A DNA stretch of 64,000 nucleotides from PALSA-612 sp963711315 (GCA_963711315.1 CAVQDQ010000002.1:744001-808000), one strand, 5' to 3'. Shown: positions 55,812-64,000, numbered from the stretch's first letter. The notes: generated by a model from the letters alone, not told the origin. Translations and numbers: made by a program.

Positions 55812-57255
55812 ATGGGTCGCTCGCTCCTCGTCGCGGTAGCCGCGCTCGCGCTCGCAAGCCCTGCAACCGCCGGTGGGACCGAAGATGCTCGTCGGGGCCG
55901 CCGAAGACATCGTCCGCCAGCCGACGATCACCCAGGCCAAGGCTCAGCTCGACCTGATGTCCCTCGCGGGCCTCAAGGCCGTGCGCATCACGTCCACGTG
56001 GTCACCGGGTCTGCGCGCACCGCTGCCCGGGGAGCAGAACGCGATCGACATCGTCGCCGACGCCGCCAGCCTGACGGGCACCCGGGTGATCGTGCAGGTG
56101 TTCCACAAGGACTTCACGACCACGCCGCTGACGGACGGGGGACGCGACGAGTTCGCCGCCTATACGGCCGCCATCGCGCGTGACAACCCGACGATCAAGG
56201 ACTTCGTCATCGGCAACGAGCCCAATCTCAACCGGTTCTGGATGCCGCAGTTCGGCCCGGACGGTGAGAACTGGGCCGCGCAGTCGTACCTCGCACTGCT
56301 CATCCGCACCTATGACGAGCTCAAGAGAGTCTCGCCGAGCGTTCAGGTGATCGGCGGTGCTGTCTCTCCCCGTGGCGGCGACAAGCCCGGCGGCATCCGG
56401 CCGACACACTCGCCGACGACGTTCATCACCGACCTCGGCAACGCCTACCGCCTGAGCGGGCGGAAGCTGCCGATCATGGACAGCTTTGCCATTCACCCGT
56501 ACCAGGACAACTCGAGCACTCCCCCGGGCTTCGCGCACCCGAACAACTCCACGATCGCGATCGCGGACTACGACAAGCTCGTCAAGCTGCTCGGCCAGGC
56601 GTTCGACGGCACTCCGCAGCCGGGCTCCACACTGCCCATCTTCTACGGCGAGTTCGGCGTCGAAACGGTGATTCCGAGCGCGAAGTCGAGCATGTACACC
56701 GGCAAGGAGATCGAGTCGGTGAAGCCGGTCGACAACGCGACGCAGGCGGCGTTCTACCGCGAGGCGCTGGCCATGGCGTTCTGCCAGCCCAACGTCAAGG
56801 CGTTCCTCTTCTTCCACGCCGTCGACGAGTCGAACCTCGATCGCTGGCAGTCGGGCCTGTACTACGCGGACGGCACCCCGAAGCCGAGCCTGACTGCGGT
56901 CGAGGACGCCTCGCGCGACACGCGCGGCGGCGTGATTGCGAAGTGCGCCGGCCTTTCCCTGTCGCCGGTGGCCAAGGTCTCCTATCCGAAGGGCAAGTCG
57001 CTGACGAAGGTGCCGCTCAAGGTTCGCCTCAAGTGCGACATCGACTGCAACTACCGCGTCCGGCTCGAGCGCCACCCGCTCGGCTCGACGACTCTTTCGA
57101 CACGGGGGAGAGCCCTCGCCGGGGTGTCCAAGGTGGTGAACCTGCCCGCGCGCCGGATCGCCCATGGCGAGTACCGGTTCACGGTGACGCTGACGGCGCC
57201 GTTGAACGCGGGGCCGCCGACGGAGCTCGTCAGCCGGCCTGTGGCAGTGCGGTGA
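55812..57255 (+). CDS. Secreted glycoside hydrolase-like protein, one frameshift after signal peptide
   Basis: The ATG at 55812 encodes a signal peptide (GRSLLVAVAALALASPATA). One indel near 55875 puts the mature protein (GPKMLVGAAEDIVRQPTITQ) in the next frame. The TIM-barrel-like core has VIVQVFHKDFTTTPL, the probable acid/base Glu in FVIGNEPNLNRFWMPQFGPD, HPYQDN and the probable nucleophile in PIFYGEFGVETVIP. The C-terminal 110 residues form a beta domain with a Cys pair (LKVRLKCDIDCNYRVRLERH). It is paralogous to 21572-23095. Its stop overlaps the GTG of chdC. Confidence 0.75.
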
Positions 57256-57956
57256 CGTCGATGCAGGGCCAGTACGTCGCGTACACGTTCTTCAAGGTCT
57301 CTCCGGAGTGGCGGCGGCTCCCCGTCGAGGAGCGCGTCGCGGGCAAGGACGCCTTCGCCGAGGTGATCGAGGACTGGGCGGGCCGGCTCGACCATCTCCA
57401 CACGTACTCCACGGCCGGAGTGCGGGCCGACTGCGACTTCTTTCTTTGGAAGATCACGGAGCGGTATCTCGACCTCGAGGAGCTGGGAGCGGAGCTGAAC
57501 GCGACGCCGCTCGCAGGGTGGCTCGACACTCCGTACTCGTATCTCGCCACGACGAAGGCGTCTCAGTACACGAGCGCACGCCGGGCACGCAAGGTCGTGC
57601 CTCGGGGGTCGCCCTATCTCGTCGTCTACCCGTTCGTGAAGGTGCGGCCGTGGTACGCACTCCCGGCCGAGGATCGCCAGCGGGCGATGGACGAGCACAT
57701 CGCCACGGGCGCGTCGTTCCCCTCGATCCATAACCACACCACGTACTCGTTCGGCATCGACGACCAGGAGTTCATGACTGCCTTCGAGTGTGACGAGCCC
57801 GCCGATTTCATGCATCTCATGCTGACGCTGCGCGAATCGGAGGCGAGCCGCTACACGGAGCGCGACACGCCGATCTTCGTCGGCCACAAGGTGGAGATCC
57901 GGGAGGTTCTCGATCAGCTCGACGGCGCCACCGTCGGCACGCGCGCCTACGAGTAG
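57252..57956 (+). CDS. chdC: Coproheme decarboxylase (ChdC/HemQ, chlorite dismutase family)
   Basis: ChdC converts coproheme to heme b in the coproporphyrin-dependent pathway of Gram-positives. Family marks are the N-terminal QYVAYTFFKVSPEWRRLPVE, a conserved Tyr/Trp region PFVKVRPWYALPAEDRQRAM (catalytic Tyr) and the proximal heme His in HNHTTYSFGIDDQEFMTAFE. The GTG overlaps the previous stop; an ATG nine bases on is an alternative. About 234 residues, intact. No other heme gene is nearby. The last 10 bases overlap a convergent gene. Confidence 0.9.
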   Translation: MTSMQGQYVAYTFFKVSPEWRRLPVEERVAGKDAFAEVIEDWAGRLDHLHTYSTAGVRADCDFFLWKITERYLDLEELGAELNATPLAGWLDTPYSYLATTKASQYTSARRARKVVPRGSPYLVVYPFVKVRPWYALPAEDRQRAMDEHIATGASFPSIHNHTTYSFGIDDQEFMTAFECDEPADFMHLMLTLRESEASRYTERDTPIFVGHKVEIREVLDQLDGATVGTRAYE

Positions 57957-58321
57957 GTGTGCTCCTGGCGCCACGTGCGCCACATGGCGTAGCCGCAGAG
58001 ACCGAGCACGAGGACGAAGGCGACTGCGTCGAGCCCCGACGCGCCGCGAAACGAGAACACGGCGATGTCGATGACGATGAGGATCGCCGCGCCGTAGAAC
58101 GCGGTCCGAGCGCGCGCCGACCACTCCGAGATCTCGCCGCGGCGCTCTCGCCAGGCGAGGTAGACGAAGAAGGCAACCGCCAGCAGGAACGCGATCCGGG
58201 CGAGGATGGAAAGTGCCACCAGCGTCTGGTACAGCTGCAGCACGACGATGACGCCGGCGATCAAGGCGATGATGAGGAACCCGCGCAGCGTCGGGTTCAT
58301 GTCCGCGAAGAACCGCCTCAC
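57947..58321 (-). CDS. Small polytopic membrane protein
   Basis: The 124 residues contain about four transmembrane helices: GFLIIALIAGVIVVLQLYQT, ILARIAFLLAVAFFVYLAW, AILIVIDIAVFSF and AVAFVLVLGLCGYAMW, with basic loops (RERRGEISEW). No domain is recognised. It is divergent from bcp with 35 bases between starts. Confidence 0.7.
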   Translation of the reverse strand: MRRFFADMNPTLRGFLIIALIAGVIVVLQLYQTLVALSILARIAFLLAVAFFVYLAWRERRGEISEWSARARTAFYGAAILIVIDIAVFSFRGASGLDAVAFVLVLGLCGYAMWRTWRQEHTYS

Positions 58322-58356
58322 GCTGCCAGCGTAGCGAGGAAGGGTAGGATCGCTCC

Positions 58357-58815
58357 ATGTCCGTGGAAGTGGGACAGGAGGCGCCAGACTTCGAGCTCGA
58401 GAGCGACTCGGGCGAGCGCGTCCGGCTGTCTTCGCTCCGCGGAAAGCCTGTAGTCCTCTACTTCTATCCCAAGGACGACACGCCCGGCTGCACGCTTCAG
58501 GCGTGCGAGATCCGCGATGCGTGGAGCGACTTCGAAGCGCGCGGTGCCGTCGTGCTCGGCGTGAGCCCTGACTCGGTTTCCTCGCACGAACAGTTCCGCT
58601 CGAAGTACGACCTACCCTTCACGTTGCTCGCGGACCCTGAGCACGAGGTGGCGGACCGCTACGGCGTCTGGGTCGAGCAGACGTATGGCGACAAGACGTG
58701 GATCGGCAACGAACGCTCGACATTCGTCATCGACTCCGACGGCAAGGTGGCCAGCGTGTTGCGACAGGTCAAGCCCGCCGAGCACGCTGATGACGTTCTG
58801 AAGGCCCTTGGCTAG
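58357..58815 (+). CDS. bcp: Peroxiredoxin (Bcp/PrxQ type)
   Basis: Thiol peroxidase that reduces peroxides with thioredoxin. The 152-residue protein has APDFELESDSGERVRLSSLR, then VVLYFYPKDDTPGCTLQACE, where the peroxidatic Cys is in PGCT and the resolving Cys five residues later, as in atypical 2-Cys PrxQ. VLGVSPDSVSSHEQF and STFVIDSDGKV follow. Intact. Confidence 0.94.
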   Translation: MSVEVGQEAPDFELESDSGERVRLSSLRGKPVVLYFYPKDDTPGCTLQACEIRDAWSDFEARGAVVLGVSPDSVSSHEQFRSKYDLPFTLLADPEHEVADRYGVWVEQTYGDKTWIGNERSTFVIDSDGKVASVLRQVKPAEHADDVLKALG

Positions 58816-58818
58816 CGG

Positions 58819-59886
58819 CTAGTTGATCTTTCCTGCCTTCGCGAAGTAGCTCTGCTTCGGGTTGAGGAGAATGGTCTTCTTCGTGACGAAGTCGAAGACT
58901 TTCACGATGCCGGACACGACCCGGGTCTCGGTGCCGTCGCAGTAGTCGGTCGTCAGCCAGTTCGTGCCGCGAACCTCCCCCGAGGAGTAGCGGCCGCGCG
59001 TCCGGAAACGGCCCTTGCCCTTGCCCCAGAGCCGTCTGATCGGCGTCGTCTTCTGCTGGGAGCTCGCGGCCGCCGTGGTCCGGTTCCCCGTAGCGCATTT
59101 CGCCTTGATGTTCCCGCCGACGAGACGCATGACGAGGACGTTCTTTTCTCCACGCAGGACTTCCTTCACGTCGAAGCGGCCGCCGTAGAACTGTGCAGCA
59201 CCGGCCACGAACTGCACCTGGACTTTGCTCTGCCTCGGATTGATGTAGAGGACGTCGTCGATCGCAACCTGCTGGCCGAACTCGAGCGGCTTACAGCCTC
59301 CACCGCCGACGACTGCGACGCACTGTCCACCGCCGCCCGAAGGAATGACGTTGACCTCGCCCGACTCTGGTGGCGGCGGAACGTCGTCGTTGACGATTGT
59401 GACCGTCGCAGTCCCGCGGGCTATGGTGGCATTCACCGGCGACGATAGCTCGACGAAGAATGTCTCGTCGGCCTCGGGAGCGCCACCGCCGTCGATCAGC
59501 ACCTCGACGGTCTTTGACGTTTCCCCGGGCGCAAAGAACACTTGCCCACTGGCGGTGTAGTAGTCGACGAATGAGGCTTCATCCGCAAGCTCGACGGGAC
59601 GAGCCGTCCCTGGCGCGGTCGCCCAGTTGACTGTGACCGCGACCGGGCTCGCCTCCGAGAGCTCGACGGGTATCGACACGGTGTGATTGACCTCCCCCGG
59701 TCCGCCCTCGGGGGTGCTCGCGTCGAAGATCGAAATGGTCGGCGCACTTGCCACCGCGCCGGCCTGTCCCACGAGCGCGATGCCAATGAGGCTCATCGCA
59801 AGCACGAGTGCAAGCGCCCTGCCACGTGGACGCAACAGCCCGCGGCGCAAGCGTGCGCTACGGCATTTCTGCAGTGCTCTCCCCAT
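58819..59886 (-). CDS. Secreted Calx-beta domain protein with FecR-like C-terminus
   Basis: With the ATG at 59884-59886, a long signal peptide (RALALVLAMSLIGIALVGQA) precedes a Calx-beta domain (TISIFDASTPEGGPGEV, SFVDYYTASGQVFFAPGET, DETFFVELSSPVNATIARGT, IVNDD). A spacer PPPPESGEVNVIPSGGGGQC leads into a FecR-like beta domain (VLYINPRQSKVQVQFVAG, RYSSGEVRGTNWLTTDYCDG, VSGIVKVFDFVTKKTILL). Calx-beta repeats often bind calcium at the cell surface. The longer upstream frame is rejected because the signal peptide then lies too far inside. Confidence 0.75.
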   Translation of the reverse strand: MGRALQKCRSARLRRGLLRPRGRALALVLAMSLIGIALVGQAGAVASAPTISIFDASTPEGGPGEVNHTVSIPVELSEASPVAVTVNWATAPGTARPVELADEASFVDYYTASGQVFFAPGETSKTVEVLIDGGGAPEADETFFVELSSPVNATIARGTATVTIVNDDVPPPPESGEVNVIPSGGGGQCVAVVGGGGCKPLEFGQQVAIDDVLYINPRQSKVQVQFVAGAAQFYGGRFDVKEVLRGEKNVLVMRLVGGNIKAKCATGNRTTAAASSQQKTTPIRRLWGKGKGRFRTRGRYSSGEVRGTNWLTTDYCDGTETRVVSGIVKVFDFVTKKTILLNPKQSYFAKAGKIN

Positions 59887-60061
59887 GCCCTCCCCTTCGG
59901 TCGAAATCTCGACCGGCGAACTGTATCCAGCCGCCTCCCGGCATTCAAGGGGCAGGGCATCGGAGTGTGAGGGCCGCGGGCTGTCACGTTCGACTACAAG
60001 ACGCCGACCGAACGCGGAATCTTGCGTCACAAAGAGAAGCCGCCCAGTGGGCGGCGGAGCT

Positions 60062-60096
60062 CTATGCGGATGAGAGGACTTGAACCTCCACGGGGT
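60062..60096 (-). other. tRNA-Leu-like 3' end fragment (possible attachment site)
   Basis: On the minus strand GTGGAGGTTCAAGTCCTC followed by TCATCCGCA is a complete T-arm plus 3' acceptor strand of a tRNA-Leu. The matching 5' acceptor GCGGATG is absent from the 100 bases upstream, so no full tRNA forms. Such isolated 3' ends commonly mark the att site of an integrated element, and a decayed integrase lies 1.2 kb away. Confidence 0.6.
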
Positions 60097-60136
60097 TCTC
60101 AGGGGGCCGGCGTCGAGAGTAGGCCGCGAGGAGCCT

Positions 60137-60160
60137 GAGCGCTAGATGACTCTTTCGGCC
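60137..60160 (-). repeat. Alpha motif of the structured repeat (isolated)
   Basis: GAGCGCTAGATGACTCTTTC and GGCC (plus-strand reading) match the 24-base alpha motif also found at 28311-28334 (inverted), 60447-60469 and 62115-62138. All copies have the core CTAG followed by a GCTCTTT-like run and GGCC. It is followed toward lower coordinates by the tRNA-Leu fragment. Confidence 0.6.
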
Positions 60161-60229
60161 GTGCCGCCGTGAGAGCCGCTCCGCGCTCAGATCCTCGCTA
60201 CATCGTTGATCGGCAGCCCTGCCGCCGGA

Positions 60230-60469
60230 ATTGACCCATTTGGGCCCTAGCGGGCGAGGCGAGGAAAGGCCACGCTGCCAGGGAGGGAGGCAGGCCAGAT
60301 GCGGTGCTGCCCCGGCAGGTCGATTCCGCCATAGCTGGCGACCCTCCGGGTGGCGGGAACCGGCCGGGACAGGACCCTGTACCGGCAGTTTGCGGCACGG
60401 CCGCGAGCGAGGCTCACTGCCCCGCCGCACTCCCGCGGGCGAGCGAGGGCGCTAGTGGCTCTTTTGGCC
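60230..60469 (-). ncRNA. Structured repeat element, copy 3 (inverted)
   Basis: Read on the minus strand it has alpha (60469-60447), a beta hairpin GCGGGGC-AGTGA-GCCTCGC (60425-60407) aligned with the GAGTAG hairpins of copies 1 and 2 and followed by the same GCGGCC..GTGCC segment, and gamma (60272-60237, containing TCGCCTCGCCCGCTAGGGCC and then CAAATG as in copy 1). Sequence identity is modest but module order and stem pairing are kept. This copy stands 32 kb from copies 1 and 2, next to an integrase remnant. Confidence 0.5.
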
Positions 60470-60524
60470 TAGCCGCTGCTCCCCGCTGCACAACGCCGGA
60501 GAGCCGCCCGAAAGCGGCCCTCCC

Positions 60525-60551
60525 ACTCTGGCCATCGGAGATGGCCAGAGT
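60525..60551 (+). terminator. Perfect 12-bp hairpin
   Basis: ACTCTGGCCATC (60525-60536) and GATGGCCAGAGT (60540-60551) pair completely around the loop GGA. TCCTCCTTCT follows on the plus strand, so it may terminate transcription coming from the repeat, though no U-run is present. Confidence 0.5.
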
Positions 60552-60865
60552 CCTCCTTCTGCGGACGCTCTCACATCGTGACGGATGTGTCAAGCCCGCA
60601 CCGACCGCTGCTCACTGTTCCGCAGAACGCCACCGCCTGGCTGAGAGCACGACGCGCCGTCCCTCGAACGGGGGATGGCACGTTCTCAGAGCACGACGTT
60701 CAATGAGACGGGAGCCGCTCGCCCTGGACGTACATGCGAGCCGGACGCGGGGAAGGCAGTCATCCGGCCCAGCGAGTCGGCTCCCCGTTCTATGGTTTCA
60801 GAAAGACCGAGGCGACCTCGGGTCGAGCGGCTGGATGTCACGACGCCCGAGAAGGCTCGCAAACG

Positions 60866-60930
60866 GCTATGCGGATGATAGGAACTCTTCCCTGCTAATC
60901 GGCAGGTCGTGGCACGGCGTGTGACACAGA
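60866..60930 (+). repeat. Delta motif of the structured repeat (isolated)
   Basis: GCTATGCGGATGATAGGAAC, then TCTTCCCTGC and GGTCGTGGCACGG, closely match the delta module of copy 1 (GCTATGCGCCTGATAGGAAC, then GAATCCCTGC). Read on the minus strand both look like a T-loop stem plus tRNA acceptor 3' strand (ATCCGCA here, CAGGCGCA in copy 1). A GTGACACAGATTGGTCAC stretch follows, similar to one near 29820. Confidence 0.5.
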
Positions 60931-60934
60931 TTGG

Positions 60935-61162
60935 TCACGGTAGCTCCGAGGGGGAGAACTTGTCCTCCCACGCGGCCCCGGACTGATCGTAGAACTCGTT
61001 TAGACGCTCAGGCGTCAGCTTCCAAAGCCACGGGAAAAACCTCAGTATCGAGCTCGACGGCGGAACTCTCGCCACGAATGCAAGGTCAGCGTGCCGCTCG
61101 CAGACGGTGCATGCGTCGACGATGCGAACCGCCGGGCGCCCGCAGCTTCGAAGGTCGCACAT
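60935..61162 (-). CDS. Small Cys-rich protein (75 residues)
   Basis: From the ATG at 61160-61162 the protein reads CDLRSCGRPAVRIVDACTVC, then ERHADLAFVARVPPSS, RFFPWLWKLTPERLNEFYD and a hydrophilic end. Four Cys in the first 20 residues suggest a small zinc knuckle. A longer start at 61192 is possible. It resembles other small mobile-element genes and has no known role. Confidence 0.5.
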   Translation of the reverse strand: MCDLRSCGRPAVRIVDACTVCERHADLAFVARVPPSSSILRFFPWLWKLTPERLNEFYDQSGAAWEDKFSPSELP

Positions 61163-61258
61163 CGGAGCACTCGGCGCCGGCGGCAGCGACATGCGGCCAA
61201 GCCTCCCGGATCCGTCGTCGGCGTGTCAAACCAGGCGCGGCCGAACCGTTCGCACGCT

Positions 61259-61735
61259 TCAGCTGGCGGCGACGAGCGGCACCGGAGCAGTCGGTGCCTG
61301 CCTGAACGCATCGCGCACTCGGTCGCGGGCGATCCTCGCGTCGGGATGCCCGTAGTTCTTGCGCACGAGTTCGCCGCCGTCCTGATGGCCGAAGTGCAGC
61401 GCGATGACGTGAGCGGGCAGCTCGAGCACGTTCAGCGCGTACCAGCCGAAGTAGTGGCGGGTCGCCACGTAGAGGTCGACGTTGCCGAGGCCGACGCTGC
61501 AGCGCACGCGGTTCCAGTGCGGCGACCGCGCCGACGGGCGTGTAGTGGGTGCCGCGCAACGTTGTGAACGCGAACTCGGACTCCCGCGGCAGCGCCAGCA
61601 GGCGCTCGCGGGCGGGCTCGGTGAGCGCGATGGTGCGCACGACGCCGTGCTTAGGCGCCGTGAACTTGCGCACCTTGGCATTCCACTGGCGGTCGACGGT
61701 GATCGTCCCGGCCTGCAAGTCGATCTGCTCCCAGA
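61259..61735 (-). pseudogene. Tyrosine recombinase (phage integrase) remnant
   Basis: The surviving C-terminal part reads WEQIDLQAGTITVDRQW, APKHGVVRTIALTEPARERL and, after an indel near 61545, VDLYVATRHYFGWYALNVLE (box II H-x-x-R region), VIALHFGHQDGGELVRKNYG with the second His and the nucleophile Tyr. The N-terminal core-binding domain and the first catalytic Arg are missing; the frame meets a stop and a sharp junction at about 61738. This is a decayed integrase, fitting the nearby tRNA 3' fragments. Confidence 0.75.
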
Positions 61736-61842
61736 TCTACAGCAACGAACCCTGGCACTACGAACTGCGCCCCGAAGCCATCGATCACGGTTGCCCTCCC
61801 ATGTACGCCGACCCTACGCAGGATCCAAGGATGCAGCAGTGA
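61732..61842 (+). pseudogene. C-terminal fragment of an M15 D-Ala-D-Ala carboxypeptidase-like gene
   Basis: The reading frame gives IYSNEPWHYELRPEAIDHGC, then PPMYADPTQDPRMQQ and TGA. E-P-W-H-x-E is the C-terminal zinc-ligand motif of M15/VanY-type peptidases, and the GCP-MYADPT-DPRM tail is typical of actinobacterial members. Nothing of the rest of the enzyme is present; the sequence 5' of it is the oppositely oriented integrase remnant, so a recombination junction lies at 61725-61740. Confidence 0.65.
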
Positions 61843-62114
61843 CCAGCACGCTCGGCATAGAGCTGGTGTCAACGCAAACGCTGACGCGCAACACACGCAA
61901 GCTCACGCCCGCGAGCGCGTATGCAGACTAGGCAAACCCCTCCCCTTGGCGCCGCGTTAGCCCGTGGGGCCCTACATCAGGGGGAAGGGCATGTGTATAC
62001 GCGACGCTCCTGCGCACACCCACGCACGCGCCCGGTACCGTCCGCAGGGATCACGACGTGCCCCACCCCCCAAGCCGCAGGATTGCCGCGGGTCCCTTTC
62101 CGGTCGGAGCCAGA

Positions 62115-62138
62115 GAGCGCTAGATAGCTCTTTTGGCC
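62115..62138 (-). repeat. Alpha motif of the structured repeat (isolated)
   Basis: GAGCGCTAGATAGCTCTTTT and GGCC match the alpha motif seen three other times. It is flanked by GCGCCATCCGAAAATGGC, a small hairpin (GCCAT/ATGGC), which resembles the flanks of the other copies only weakly. Confidence 0.55.
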
Positions 62139-62230
62139 GCGCCATCCGAAAATGGCCGGCGCCGGCACCCACCGCTCCCCTACCCCTGAGCGCATGAAGT
62201 GCTCGGCGGATCCCTCCTCGAGCGGGCCGC

Positions 62231-62259
62231 TTGACAACCATCAAGCCGCTTGTTATAAG
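62231..62259 (+). promoter_or_regulatory. Near-consensus sigma-70 promoter
   Basis: TTGACA (62231-62236), a 17-base spacer and TATAAG (62254-62259) form an almost ideal housekeeping promoter, rare in this GC-rich sequence. It drives the secreted-protein gene whose ATG is at 62369, giving a leader of about 100 bases. Confidence 0.75.
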
Positions 62260-62368
62260 GCCGTACACTTGTAGCATTCGTGGCAATCTGGAAGTGCGGC
62301 ATCCGGTGTTCGCGGATGGTCAGGTGCACAGGCAACGCAAACCGCAGAACTTCCGGGAGGGGATTGCC

Positions 62369-64000
62369 ATGTGCGTCAGGCGTATTTCTAGACCATCATT
62401 GTTGCTGGCTGTACTCGTCACGGCGATTGCCATGCTCGTGGCTCCTTCGTCGTCCTGGTTGGGGACACCGTCCGCCTCGGCGTCACTCGGTATCCCCGGC
62501 TCGACCGCGAGCTGCGATTCACTGATCGACTTTCTCTTTCTGCAGGTGCCCGAGCCAGGATGGGTCTGGGTCGACCCCGCGAACAAGTTTCAATCGGTCA
62601 GCGGCGAGGTGCGGGAGAGTTTCGTGACGCACACGGATTTCCCGACCGTCCATGACTCGCACGACCAGAACACGCATGTTCTCGTCGATCCCGCATCGCT
62701 TCCGTTCGTGTCTGACGCCAACGATGCCGGCGAGATTGAGCTGGAGTGGGAGATTGGGACGCTGCCCGGTCGAGACAGCAGCGACCCCGAGCGCCTGTTC
62801 CCCAAGTGGGTGTGGCCGAGCGCCGGTGACCGCATGTGGGCGAACGGCCACTGGATCTTCGATTGCGGCCACCCGAAGGATGTTGGCGGGGAAGATCACT
62901 TTGCGACTGAGATCCACCCGCCGCGCGCCTTCGCGTCGATGCGCGATCAGGTGAAGCCGATGCCGGGCAGCGGGACGACGCCCGTGCGTACGGTGTCGAC
63001 CGACCTGTACATCCACGGCCTCTCCGGCTTCGTGACGGAGGACCTGATCTGCGGGCAGGACGTGATCCTGGACATCTTCGGCGGCTGTGCGCAGGATCCC
63101 CACCGCGGCACACCGATCGATGCCGATTACGACTTCGACATCTGCACGCCCCCGAAACCATTCCCCAGTGCTGTGCTCAAGACGACCCAGGCGGACGGTC
63201 CGAACAACAACATCGGCACGCCGGCGCAGGTGACCCAGGTGCCCGCGACCGGCCCCTGTGCCGGCGCCGGCTTTCGGCCCGTTGCAGGTGCACGTGCACG
63301 TGCCGCTCGCAGGTACCGGGGTGATGCCGGACCGCGTCTACGCACGACATATCGACGCCGGCTGGATCTACCCGCCAAACGCCCTCAAGCACATCAAGCT
63401 GAATCTCACGAAGATCGACCTGCACAACGACACCGAGCCTCCGCTTTTCGATTGTGAGTGCTCGTTCTGGTGGATGAACGTCGACCGCTCGTCCGACGAG
63501 TGGTTCCGCCTGATCGACTTCGACATCCCGACACTCGAAGACTTCGGGCTGCTCGACCCCTGCTTCGACCAGACGAACACGTTGAACGACTTCGACGACG
63601 ACCAGGACTGCGGCAACGGCGAGCTGAACTTCGGCGGCCCGACCTACGACTTCTACGTCGCCGACGGCCAGCCATTCACCGTCAAGATCGAACGCCTACG
63701 ATCAGGATTGCTTCGACGATCTCTTCGGTGACCACAACCTGATCATCACCGGGCCGCTCCTCGGCGCCTGCTTCCTCGACCGACCTGACGAGGGTGACAA
63801 CGACGCAGCTCTCGGACCTCACGGCGACATTCGGCCCGCCGGGCTACGGCGCCGGCAACCAGAACATCGGCGCCGGCGACTACAACATGCTCTTTACGAT
63901 CACCAGCGAGGCGCTCACCGTCGAGGACTCGGCCGAGCTGAGCCTGATCAAGGCCTGCAAGCCAGATCTGTCCCCGGCCCGTGCCGGTCAGGAGATCACC
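62369..64000 (+). CDS. Large secreted protein, probably with DUF11-type repeats; 3' end outside window, frameshifted
   Basis: GGGAGGGG precedes an ATG with a signal peptide (PSLLLAVLVTAIAMLVAPSS). The first ~300 residues are a novel-looking exported domain with many Asp, Trp and Cys residues (FDCGHPKDVGGEDHFATEIH, LICGQDVILDIFGGCAQD). Indels near 63265, 63690 and 63790 shift the frame, but homologous-looking text continues: VHVHVPLAGTGVMPDRVYAR, DCECSFWWMNVDRSSDEWF, AYDQDCFDDLFGDHNLIITG, NMLFTITSEALTVEDSAELS. The last residues, IKACKPDLSPARAGQEIT, open a DUF11-like repeat typical of long surface proteins. Function unknown. Confidence 0.6.

Larger units (their letters stand above)
59887..60934. 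other. 1-kb non-coding region with repeat copies and tRNA fragment
   Basis: No credible gene lies here. The open frames (for example 60062-60430 minus) are translations of repeat modules and of a tRNA-like 3' end. The region holds a tRNA-Leu 3' fragment, an isolated alpha motif, an inverted copy of the structured repeat, a 12-bp hairpin and an isolated delta motif, as listed separately. Confidence 0.6.
61843..62368. other. 525-base region without a gene
   Basis: Contains an isolated alpha repeat motif (62115-62138) and a strong promoter-like sequence just before the secreted-protein gene. A minus-strand frame at 61977-62237 is the translation of the repeat and is not called. Confidence 0.6.

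Noticed and set aside
60062..60160. Complete tRNA-Leu or tmRNA-like gene
   Set aside because: Only the T-arm and 3' acceptor strand are present; no 5' acceptor complement, D-arm or anticodon arm can be folded, and no tmRNA tag frame is seen.

Overview
The window is one stretch of a high-GC actinobacterial chromosome. It most resembles class Thermoleophilia (Gaiellales/Solirubrobacterales type). That placement is inferred from gene content and order: mIHF, WhiA, a UvrD2-type helicase with an HRDC tail, an Rv2613c-like HIT protein, coproheme decarboxylase, and a pyr operon running into mihF-gmk-rpoZ-coaBC. No rRNA operon or other phylogenetic marker is present, so rank below phylum is uncertain.

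Layout. (1) 0-12.7 kb, minus strand: pyrimidine operon pyrR-pyrB-pyrC-carA-carB-pyrK, a secreted subtilase, pyrD, then mihF-gmk-rpoZ-coaBC and a TPR gene leaving the window. (2) 12.7-27.5 kb: a membrane protein, two methyltransferases, rnz, uvrD2, an S9 peptidase, a small LysM membrane protein under two perfect LexA/SOS boxes, a secreted glycosidase-like protein, and an operon of an enolase-superfamily epimerase, an alpha/alpha-toroid protein and a DUF1611 protein. (3) 27.5-34.3 kb: an accessory island of small orphan genes (RHH regulator, zinc ribbons, ADP-ribosyltransferase-like ORF, cupin, GNAT), ending at tRNA-Arg(CCG), with a repeated structured non-coding element. (4) 34.3-59.9 kb: mostly intact housekeeping genes: corA, HIT, argS, two RCK channel-like genes, an M48 protease, an ECF sigma factor, the glycolytic set gpmI-tpiA, glpX, fba-pgk-gap with whiA, then ogt, pruA, uvrC, chdC and bcp. 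(5) 59.9-64 kb: a second non-coding/mobile region with more copies of the structured element, a tRNA-Leu 3' fragment, a decayed tyrosine integrase, an M15 peptidase fragment, and the start of a large secreted protein.

Two things stand out. A family of structured repeats (two direct copies around an alpha/beta hydrolase gene, a third inverted copy near the integrase remnant) shows compensatory base changes in its hairpins, so it is likely an undescribed structured RNA or mobile element. The SOS-boxed LysM gene looks like a YneA/Rv2719c-type division inhibitor away from lexA.

Caution on quality: many essential genes (coaBC, carB, pyrB, pyrC, pyrR, uvrD2, argS) carry single-base frameshifts, concentrated in 0-31 kb, while 41-55 kb is almost clean. 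This pattern suggests indel errors in the assembly rather than real gene decay. I give such genes their full inferred span and state the breaks.
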